A stretch of DNA of 64,000 nucleotides from Lotus japonicus (lineage: Eukaryota; Streptophyta; Magnoliopsida; Fabales; Fabaceae): NCBI RefSeq assembly GCF_012489685.1, contig NC_080045.1, forward strand, positions 64,750,722-64,814,721, in the 5' to 3' direction. Positions 36,185 through 45,900 of the stretch are shown in pieces. Numbering within the stretch: position 1 is the stretch's first letter; each line of letters begins with the position of its first letter. The notes beneath the pieces were generated by a model. That model was not told where the DNA came from. It searched no databases and was given only the letters and a program-made list of their open reading frames with translations. The translations under genes were made by a program, and so were the position numbers.

Positions 36185-37243
36185 ATGGAGGCTGAAACCC
36201 AATATTTGCCTCAAGAATTGATAATTGCAATTTTGTTGGGGTTGCCGGCGAAGTCTCTTGTACGCTTCAAGGTTGTGTGCAAGTTTTGGCGGTCTCTTAT
36301 ATCTGATCCCGACTTTGCAAGATCACATTTTGAACTTGCTGCTCCTAAACTCGTGTTCAATATCGGTCTTGGTATTGAAACCAAGGACTTAGATGGATCG
36401 CTTCACTCTAATCTTATTTCTAAACCAATATATTATGACTTTTTGTCTACCTTCTCTCCTTTCCGAATTGTAGGTTCGTGTAGAGGCTTTTTGCTATTGT
36501 GTTGTAAAGAAAAACGCCTCTACTTGTGGAATCCATCCATACATGTCCACAAACCAATACCTCCATCTCCTATATGGGCTGGTCTATATGGTTTTGGGTA
36601 TGATTCATCAAAAGATGACTACTTGATAGTTATACTGTCCGGGACTAAGGGATCATCACCTTGTTATTCACATGTGCAAATTTTCTCATTGAGAGCTAAT
36701 TTGTGGAAACTAACTCAGGCTGCAGATTCTCCTCACTTGATCAACCTCCCTAAAGGAGAACCCGGGTTGCTCTTCAACGCGGCCATTCACTGGATAACTT
36801 ATGATTATAATAAATCAATAGATGTTATTATGGCCTTTGATTTAATGGAAAGGGAGCTTTTAGAGATACCAGGGCCAGTTGATGTTGCCCATAAGATATC
36901 TTGGCAATTGTGGGTCCATGGAGAATTTTTGAGTCTATCTTGCTTGGGAAGTGATACAATTGAGATTTGGGTTATGGAAAAATACAAAATACAATCTTCT
37001 TGGACCAAGTCTATTGTTCTATCTTTGAATGGCTTTGATTGGCATTCCCCAATATGCTCCACAAGAACTGGTATTATTGTTATGGATGATACAACACATT
37101 TTGAAGGAAAACTGGTGAGGTTTAGTGATGAAGGAGAACAGCTAGAGCATTGTGTGTATCCTGGTTATCTAGAATCCATAGTGCCCATGTATACAGAGTC
37201 TATTTTTTCCTTCCCTCTCCCTGATGTCTGTGAGCAAAGCTGA
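36185..37243 (+). CDS. F-box protein with FBA domain (copy 1)
   Basis: Encodes 352 residues. F-box proteins choose substrates for SCF ubiquitin ligases. The F-box is at about residues 7-50 ('LPQELIIAILLGLPAKSLVR', 'VCKFWRSLISD'). The FBA-type associated domain follows, with 'GSCRGFLLL' at about 97-105, 'LYLWNPS' at about 112-118 and 'YGFGYDSSKDDYLIV' at about 135-149. The tail contains 'EIWVMEKYKIQSSWTKS'. The start at 36185 is preferred over the in-frame Met at 36128, because the intervening bases look like a polypyrimidine tract ending in AG one base before the ATG, and the same is seen in the other copies. A non-coding first exon ends at 35714 (GAG|gtaaag). The CDS is intact. The target protein is unknown. 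Confidence 0.88.
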   Translation: MEAETQYLPQELIIAILLGLPAKSLVRFKVVCKFWRSLISDPDFARSHFELAAPKLVFNIGLGIETKDLDGSLHSNLISKPIYYDFLSTFSPFRIVGSCRGFLLLCCKEKRLYLWNPSIHVHKPIPPSPIWAGLYGFGYDSSKDDYLIVILSGTKGSSPCYSHVQIFSLRANLWKLTQAADSPHLINLPKGEPGLLFNAAIHWITYDYNKSIDVIMAFDLMERELLEIPGPVDVAHKISWQLWVHGEFLSLSCLGSDTIEIWVMEKYKIQSSWTKSIVLSLNGFDWHSPICSTRTGIIVMDDTTHFEGKLVRFSDEGEQLEHCVYPGYLESIVPMYTESIFSFPLPDVCEQS

Positions 37244-38475
37244 AGATGATGACTGACAATAACAAAGGAGATTGATGCTTATATCTTGTGGCATTATATC
37301 AAGTATTAAACTATGAGAAGTGATAATGATGAGAAAAATGGAACTGTTTGGAAACAGAATTAGAGTCAGTATGAGTTATGTTTGAGGACACTGGTTACAG
37401 AATGCTTATGGGAGTTAGTACATGAATTTAGCATCTTTGTTTTACTTCATCTATGAAATTATTGTTTTACTTGTATTGCTCATTGGGGATTTTTAATTAC
37501 GATTCTTATTGATTTATTAGTAATTAGTAATTATTACTATGAGTACGTCAATAATAACAAATCAAGTTATCAGTGATTATTTAATATTTATAAAGGATGT
37601 TTGGGTTTATGTTTATATTTTCCAGAATCATTTCTTCAACCACAAAAAAGTTATTTAGAAAAGCTTCTGTCAGAATAAATTGTCTTTCTAATATGATAAC
37701 TAAATGTTTATCCAAACATGGACAAGTTCTTTGATAGCTCTAGTTATAGCATGTTTGGAAATATGAATCGAATTTGACTGTTAAAGTGCTAAATTCCATA
37801 CCGAAATCGGCAATTCTGATTAAAAAAGTCTGAAAGCAAACACATGCACTCAGATTTATATTACATCTCAAAAGTGCAGCAACCTGAGTGTAATAAACTT
37901 CAATTTTGGCAATGTCTACAAGCTATTTTGCACTGGGAAGTGTAGTTCGGCTGCAACTTCTCTCATCTGCACACAAAATGGAGAGATTATTAAATTTGGG
38001 CAAAGAGAAGTTTAGAAGTCTGAAGAGAATGTCAATGAAGCACATAAATGATTTCAAGACCAATTTTGTTCATATTTGGCATAATCACTTTAGCTCATAT
38101 TTGAAGTTTGGAACATGGTTTGAATCTCCAAGCAACAAGCAAGTATGGATAAAGAAAAAAATTGCTTTGCAAACTATTACCCAAATATGCCCTGAGTAGT
38201 TTCATTGTCTGACCATAAAAAAGTTTGAAGTACTCCTACTCCTACAAGTGATTCAGGGTGAAGCTTCAAAGTCACTCTGCAAATCAATTAAGGGTCAGAA
38301 ATGTCAGCAAGTAGTAACGCAAAAATTAATTATTTAAGCAAACAATTTTGCTGTACAACAACACAAAACAGAATCCAGCAAAACCATGATAGTTTGGCTA
38401 ATAATTAACAACATCGATCACAAGAAGAAACCACAGTACTAACAAAGCAATTAATACTATAAAACATGAAGTAAG
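37244..38475. other. Intergenic region downstream of F-box copy 1
   Basis: 3' UTR and AT-rich sequence. The 97-codon frame at 37906-38199 has no recognised domain and no supporting context, so it is not called. Confidence 0.4.
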
Positions 38476-38549
38476 CAATCAAGCACTGAATGACTGAATC
38501 TATAACTAGTTAAACATATGTGTGAGAGAAGAAAGTGGAAATGATTAAA

Positions 38550-38730
38550 TGAATGAAGAGGCCCCTTCAGTCCAAGCCATGACAGTGATGACTGAATGCA
38601 GCTCCCGCATCGTTGGATCAGAAGCACACCATTGTTGCGAATGAATGGTGTGCTCTCGAACCAACGAGTCAGCAGCTGAGTCTCAGCCATCTTCTACCGC
38701 CTCGAACTGGACTGAAGTGAGCCCCTTCCT
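38550..38730 (-). ncRNA. miR159/319-like microRNA precursor hairpin
   Basis: The minus strand forms a long hairpin of about 180 nt. The 3' arm holds TTGGACTGAAGGGGCCTCTT (38575-38556). Its first 13 bases equal miR319 (known to begin TTGGACTGAAGGG). The 5' arm at about 38727-38707 reads GAAGGGGCTCACTTCAGTCC and pairs with it. The stem continues inwards ('atgactgaatgcagct' against 'agctgagtctcagccat', then cgttgg/ccaacg and gcacaccatt/aatggtgtgc) to a small loop near 38636. A long stem with the mature strand on the 3' arm is the known architecture of MIR319 and MIR159. The last third of the mature strand differs from canonical miR319. Known targets of the family are TCP and GAMYB mRNAs; whether this variant keeps them is inference. 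The overlapping 77-codon frame (38457-38690) is not considered coding. Confidence 0.75.
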
Positions 38731-38769
38731 CCCTCCCTCCATAACCTCACGACACACCTCAAACATGCT

Positions 38770-39155
38770 AAGTATGAGTGAGATAAACAACCATTAGATG
38801 ATTTATGCAAACAAGTGCATTGAAGGTTATGCTTGTAGTTGAAGCTAGCTAGCATAAATTGCATAGCAGGTTATAAGCATTTATGAATGAAGGATAGTAT
38901 AAAAATTTGCCCCTTCGTATAGAATTGTAGAATTCTTGGCTAATAGAGAGAAGTCATTGATTGACAAAGCAACATATACAGCCCAAGCTAACATATCTTG
39001 TGAAGAAAGTAACTGTTGTCTGTGATATTTAACAAGAAAGCTAGAGCTCTAGCAGTCTAGCTATTGCTAGGGCCTTGAGTATTTCATACAAATATGTAAT
39101 GTGTCCCCTACATATTGGATACAAGTAAAACATATTTACTATTATTACAACATGG
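38770..39155. other. Flank of the miRNA locus
   Basis: About 390 bases upstream of the minus-strand hairpin. It is a possible promoter region of the precursor, but no convincing TATA element could be assigned. Confidence 0.3.
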
Positions 39156-39165
39156 GTAAAATTAC

Positions 39166-39351
39166 CAATAATGTTATTTACACCCCTCACATTTGAGGTG
39201 GAAGAGGTGGAATGAGGAGAGAGATAGAAAGAAAAGAAAATGTAAGAGATAGAAAGTATGAGATGTGATAGATGATAAGATGAGAGAGATAGAAACAAAA
39301 AGAAGTGGAAATGAAGTGTTTAAAAAATGAGGTGTGTATATATCATTACCC
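39166..39351. mobile_element. Mutator-like MITE, 186 bp
   Basis: Flanked by a 10-bp direct repeat 'gtaaaattac' (39156-39165 and 39352-39361). Terminal inverted repeats of about 24 bp have the core 'taatg.tat.tacac.cctca'. The interior is purine-rich ('gagagatagaaa' repeats). The long target duplication fits Mutator (9 bp plus one chance base). Confidence 0.65.
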
Positions 39352-40670
39352 GTAAAATTACTAAAATAAAAAAGTTCAAAATAGGTAATATTTTTAATGA
39401 ACACTTAACATATAACATTTTTTAACACATTTTTATTCAACAGAAAAATACTTAAAATGAAATGACACACGTTATGATACATGTTAACACACTTATATTT
39501 AATGGAAACGAAAAAACACAGTTGTCTCAACAGACACTTAATTAGTGTATGTTTGGATTCTCGTTGAACTTAACATGGATCAACGTTGTAGTTAACATAT
39601 TAAAATCTTACTTCTCCAACTTACATTAAACTTATGTGACAAATTCTAACTTTTCTATTAGTATCTTAAAATACGTGAAATCATATTTTGTATATAACGC
39701 CAAACATATACTTACACTGTATGAGTATGAATTTAGATACTTTTCTAAAATACAGCTCGAGAGTGATCATAATCCTAATTTATGAGATACTAAATAGTAT
39801 TGTTTTAAATTAAAACCGAAATATGCCCTTCAAGGAATCAAGGAAGGTGTCGAATGAGGGTGTTAAAACTAATTAACAAAAAGAAAAGAGGATATTTTTG
39901 GGACATGCAAATCTAAGGGCAGGGTGAGATGGAGATATTGGAACAGGTATGAAATGATAATGGTGTTTGAAAAACAATTTGATGGTGAGGCCTTTTCATT
40001 TCATTTCAATTCAAGAAGACAACACATGCAAGTGTAGTGCATGATGCAACTGGTTATATCTAATCAAACAGCTGGATGGGTGCCTCAACTCAACATTGCC
40101 TTGTTGCATATATAGCTAGGGTAGACCACAGCTGTCTACATTTGCATTTGCATTAATGCTTCTATACCCAGATATTTCCTACAGAGGCTTCTTCAGACCC
40201 TACAATTACTTGATAACCTACGCAACTGTTGTACTTCCACACTGTTAATTAACTTGTACGATCAATTCTGGTTTAACCAAAGGATTTTTTTTATGAATTC
40301 CTTCCTTTTATTTTTGTATTTCCGTTAAATTTAATGTGAATTTACGTTGAAATTACATACATGTTAAATTTTAATTTTTCCAATCTACATTAAATTTAAT
40401 ATATTAAATTATAACTTCTCCATTAATATTTTGAGAAACATGAAATCACGTCTAACACCAAACTAAACATACATATAATTTGGGTTTAGTTGGATATAAA
40501 GTACCAACAATGTCAAATATTCCTTTTATAGGTTTTTAGTTTTTACTTTTTAGTTGAACCCAACGGATGTCAAATGTTCCTTTCAAGCTTTGCGCATTAT
40601 GAAGTTGTGTAATGCACATTCTCAAATTTTGATGCATCAAATGTGATTTTTAATTGAAAATTAATAGTCA
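39352..40670. other. Intergenic AT-rich region with dispersed repeat pieces
   Basis: Pieces near 39545-39720 and 40318-40480 resemble each other and the last 120 bases of the window. They share a motif of the kind 'aaattttaacttctctatta' followed by 'at.ttaaga.ac.tgaaatca'. They look like decayed copies of one repeat. No genes are seen. Confidence 0.4.
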
Positions 40671-40678
40671 ATTTGTGA

Positions 40679-41189
40679 CAGGGCCGTGTAGAGAGGTTTT
40701 GGGGCCTAAGGCGAAAATGTTGAAGTGATAAAAAAAATTCTTTCTTTAGAGAAGAAACAACGAGTGAAGAGCAAACTTATATAATACTATATTATATATA
40801 TAAGTGATTAAAAACCTAAATGTTATGAGTGACACAATTTAATATTTTTAGTTTTCGAAATGTATAAACAACAACTATTTAATTTATTTATTAATTTTTC
40901 AGAAAAATGTAAACTTGCCAATACAAAATAATACTACTAATAACTACCAAAGTTGCACATCCCACGTTGAACTTTTAAGTTCTCACATTACACTAATTAC
41001 ATTATCCATATTATGATTAATGTTGCATAATTTTTTATTATTTCATTACTCTATCAAGTCTCAATAATATATTTTATATAGTATATACATATCTTATATA
41101 GTATATACATACAAAATATTTTTAAGGCCTAATATATTCTACGGGGCCTTAGGCAATTGCCTACTTTTCCTAGCCCCTGCACGGCCCTG
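40679..41189. mobile_element. hAT-type MITE, 511 bp
   Basis: Perfect 8-bp target duplication 'atttgtga' (40671-40678 and 41190-41197). Terminal inverted repeats start CAGGGCCGTG and end CACGGCCCTG, with longer similarity over 'ggggccta'. An 8-bp duplication and CAGGG-type termini are diagnostic of hAT elements. There is no transposase frame. Confidence 0.88.
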
Positions 41190-41331
41190 ATTTGTGAGAC
41201 ATGCCAAGAGTTGAGATTATCCTTCCTTGATCTAAATATTTATTAAATTAATTTTTTAAACCCGAACTCATTAATCAATAAGGTGCAGACTTAATGGACC
41301 GGATAAGATCTTATACACCTCTAGTTGACTT

Positions 41332-41595
41332 GGGGAGTTGGGTTCGGCACCCCACCTATGGGGCTTGGCACCCCACTTCATCAAATACGGAATTTATAAT
41401 TTCGTATTCTCCCTATTGAATACGGAACTTAAAATTCCGTACTGTATTTAAGCATGCGTGTCACATTTTCAACCACTCATTATATACTAAAACAGATACG
41501 GAATTTTATTTTCCGTATTGATACGAAACTTTAAATTCCGTATTTAATAAAGTAGGGTGCAAAGCCTAAGGGGTGGGACACCAAACTCAATTCCC
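41332..41595. mobile_element. MITE with four internal palindromes, 264 bp
   Basis: Flanked by the perfect 8-bp duplication 'gttgactt' (41324-41331 and 41596-41603). Imperfect terminal inverted repeats of about 25-30 bp (ggg.a.ttg.gtt.gg...ccca) are present. The interior carries four palindromic units of about 25 bp built on 'atacggaa...ttccgtat' (about 41379-41407, 41418-41444, 41493-41520 and 41520-41544). It is non-coding; hAT-like by duplication length. Confidence 0.68.
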
Positions 41596-41603
41596 GTTGA
41601 CTT

Positions 41604-42950
41604 AATGTCAAATGTTCCCAAGTAACTATTGTTTCTCAATGAAAAAGCTAGTTCCTTCCCAACTATGTACATGCTTCATCCTTAAATGGTTCCTATTCCT
41701 CCTGTGAAAACCGTACTTAGTCAAGTTCCATCACCATCACATGGTATTCTCTGCCAGTTTTGGGAACTGAGCTTTTTCTTTAATTTACTTACGGAAACTC
41801 GATCATAATTCATAAGCCTAAGAAAATAATACACATTTTATAAAGTAGCAATATGTACTTTTTCATATTTATCATATCGCCTGGAATTTGTTGTTACTTA
41901 TAGCTAGCCATTGATGTAGCAGATGACTTATCAGGCAGTCTCACTCAGTCATATGGCCTGGACTCATATGATTGAATTAAGAAATCAAGGGAATCTGTAT
42001 AGTACACACGACTTGTCCTTTCTTTCACTTCCTTAATTTCTTGTTTCTGTTCCCCCCATGCTTTTTCTTTCATCTTCCTCGATTTTTACTTTTTACGGCA
42101 TTACAAACGAGTAACTTCTAGTGATGTGTCAATGTTTCTGTTGCATGTTAAAATATTGGGTCACTTGTACTTAATTTGAAGATTAATATTTCTCACGCAC
42201 CTCCTTTCTACCTTCATCTAAAGTGAAAATTTAAGGAATAAAATAAACAATAATATTTCATGTATACTCAAGATATTTCATGTATACCCAATTTGGTTCA
42301 CTAGAATGAGGTGATTGAGGTCAAACAATCCGGTGGGGTAAATTATATAATCCTTTTTAGATATTCATATTGAAAATGATGAAAGTAAAGATGGAAAAAT
42401 TAAATTAGTTCATTGTATAAGTTATTTTAAAAAATACATTATCTTAAATGAAATTAGGTAAACATAACATCATGACCCCTTTTTTTGTCAAAATAATATC
42501 ATAACCTTATATCTTTGCCATTTTTTTTGCATCAAGAAAATTTCTATAATAGCTGCGATGACCCTAGCTGGCCCATCTCTTCTAGTTGGGCTAGAACATT
42601 CTCTTCCCATGCTTGACAAAAAATCCAAACCACATTGACCCAAAAATAAATAAATTCAAACCACTTGTTAATAATTGAAGCCCAAAGGTATGAGTAGAAC
42701 TTTCTTTTTCATGAATATATAAGCATTTGCTCAAAAAAAAATGAATATATAAGCATTGGTAGTTAAAAAGAAATTATTTTGACAAGATAAAGCATCATAA
42801 CACATCTTCTATTTGTAATCAATCCTCAGATGTATAGCTAGAGTTTATTCTTTGCAACTCTTATTTGAAAAAAAAATTTATTACTCTCCCTTGAAACTTG
42901 AAAGTATCTACTACACCTTAAAAGAAAGACAAGAAATCATTATTCATAAG
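41604..42950. other. Intergenic AT-rich region
   Basis: No gene recognised. It includes a local 18-bp direct repeat 'atgaatatataagcattt/g' near 42711 and 42741. Confidence 0.4.
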
Positions 42951-45900
42951 AGAACTTCCAATCTGGGCCGTTTATTTGACTCTCTCTCCATTTTGACTCT
43001 TTAATCCCGGCCCTTCATCTGTGAGACTTTTTCCCCTCTATTCTACTCGAGCCTTTCTATTTCACGTCACAGAACGCGTTTATGCTGTATGCGATGAAGG
43101 AGAGGAGTGTGTCCATGGTTTGATTTCGTGGGTAATCGTCATCCCTGCAGGCCCTGTCTCTGTAGCGTGAGGATCGTCATTCTTTCAGGTACGTCCTCTG
43201 TTCCCGTGGTTAGGTTTAGGTTTGGTTGCAGAAGGAAGCAGGAATGCGAAATGTTAGGTTTTACTGTTGAGCACAATTTTGTGTAAAATTTCGTCACCAT
43301 GACCCATGTTTCTTCAATCCTTTCTGTGTTAGGTGAAAATCAGAAGGAAGATAATAGATTATTCAGGAAATTGTTCACAATTTGTTGTCAACAGATCATG
43401 TGTATCATAACTCATACATGCTTTACTTTGTCAGTTGATTGTTTCAATGTCAGTTCAGTACAACAAGTTTGGTATGCATAGTTGTCAAACAAGTTTGTTT
43501 CTGACATTCAATTGAATTTAAGTGAATTTATTTAATCTAATTCTCTAAGGTTTCTCATTCTCAGTTTTCTATAAATACTGCTATTGTGTGTCATTTTTTG
43601 TGTTCCTGCTCAGAGCATTCTCTTTTGCTATTCTCCTCATTCCTGTAGAGTACAAGAGGGTTGGTAGTGGTGATGTTCCAGCAAGTTTCTTTTTGGCATC
43701 CAATTCAATTTAATTTTAATTTATTTAGTTCAATTCAAATGTCCTAGATTTTTCACTTGCAGTTGTCTATAAATACTATCATTTTGTGATCTTCTTGCTG
43801 TGCTTGCTCATAACTCTTTTCTTTTGCTATTTCTACATTTCTACATAACTGATAATTTTCTTTTAATTGTGATCGACTCATAGGTTCGTGTTCTTTGATG
43901 CCTTGCAAATGGAAGACATCACTGTGTCATATGATGAGGGTGGTTCTTTTGATTCTATGGTTGGTTCTTTTGGCTTATATAAAATATTGTTTTTGAGTTT
44001 TTAAATTAAACTACTCAATGGATTTACCATATTGTTCTTAGCATTTCCTGTTTGTTCTTCAATGCTATCTAAAAAAACCATCTTTGTGCTATGCTATCTA
44101 CTGATTCCTGGTACATATAGTCACATGCCAAGGATTTCTGAAGGGACACTTAATTGTTTTATGGAATTATTATCTGTTTTATTGCGGTTTTGAAGATTTG
44201 TCAAGAAAAGAGAACTGGAAGGAAAGTTTAAAACTCTACTTCTGTTGGTTTTATGCTCACCGTGATTTAGTTAATGCTCAGCAAGTTCATTTTTGTTTGA
44301 AGGACTTCGTCACTTCGCAAAGAAAACAAGTTTAGAGAGAAAAATCAGAAACTTCTAATCCAGTTTACCTCCTGAAATGTCTTCTCAATAATAATGATGC
44401 CTTGCTGCGGGACTGGAATGAAGCATTCCAAATAAAGCCATTGTCTGGACATGTTTTCTTCATTTCGGTTCGACCACTGATTTAATTATCTTATTGGTGG
44501 GGGATAGCAAAATATGTGTTAGCTAAATTTTCAAGATTTGGCAGCTTACTCACTTACTAGATCATACCAACATGCTTTCTTCTTTAGCCAACTTTTTCTT
44601 TCTCAGATATGGTTATCTTTTTCTGGTTTTGGTTTGTTCATTGGATATTTGATTTTTGTTATTTGGTGCTTATAAATTGACCCTCAGTTGTGTTGTTGTT
44701 CATCCAGTGGTTAGTTCAGCAGAGAGAACAAATGCGGTTGAGTCTTCTTGTGCAGTTTCAATGTCGTTCTCAGGCGGGTGAGTCTCTTCCTCATTCATCA
44801 CCACTCTCATATCATGTGAACCACATCCAATCATTCACAGAATCACTCAAAATCTCAACTTTATTTATTATTGTGTTTCATTCTTTCTATTTTTTTAAAA
44901 GAAAACTAATGTGCCTTTTTCCTTAATGCTGCTTCCTCCTTCTCTTCTACTGAGGAAAGATTGGTTGACTGTGTCTATTCATGATTGAGTTCTTTAATTA
45001 TAATGGTAGAACTGCACTAATCAAAGCTATTAGTAAAATGTGAATTTCCTTAATCTTACCTCTTCATGTAAGCCATCATTAGTTATTAAAATTTCTTTAT
45101 TCTATTTTTGTGCTTTCTTTGGCCAAGCAAAATTATAATGCCAAAACAAGTGCTAAAATTGAACTAACCATATATGTGCGCATGAGGCCAGAAACGAGAA
45201 TTCTGTCCTACACTACATTTGTCCTTCAATTAATGACTACATTGCATAAATAATTTCTAGAGTGTAGTTTACAGTTTACTTATTTCACACAATCTAATGC
45301 TGAACAATTATGATTGATCATTTATACTCTTCTAATATTAAGATTGGAGCTGCAATGAATAGGCAAACAATTCTTTTATTGGTTTATCATTATTGAACCT
45401 GTTAAAATAGTTGAAAACTTATATTTTCCACATTCCATGTATAAGCAAATTCACTTGGGTTCAATGGTTGTTTTGGGTTGAACCTTCTTTGTTCTGTTAT
45501 TGATTGTGATTTTAAAATTAAGCAATACCATTTGTATAGGTTGTAAATACATGATCCATGGAGCCTACCATCTCCAATGCACCCTGGCTATCTATTAGCA
45601 ACCTCTTACTTTTCACATTCCAAGAAGAACATAGTATGGCCAAGCCAAGAACACTTCAGACTAATATGCGTAGGTTTTCTTTAGCATGATTGTTTTGACC
45701 TCTCTTCTGCTCATGTTTTCTTTAAGCGACTGTCACTTTTTGATACTTAGTTTAACACTTTTCTCTTTGTTTCTCTATTTAAGAGTGGTTTAGCACATAC
45801 TGCATAAGTAAATATGTTTAATTTGAATTTGTTTTTGTTAGATCTTATGGATTTTGATCCTATATATTTTTTCCAAAAAACCTGCTATTTCTAAGTTGCA

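Noticed and set aside
37906..38199. 97-codon frame after F-box copy 1
   Set aside because: No recognisable domain or paralogue in the window; could be chance.
38457..38690. 77-codon minus-strand frame over the hairpin
   Set aside because: The conserved fold and miR319-like arm explain the sequence better than a protein.
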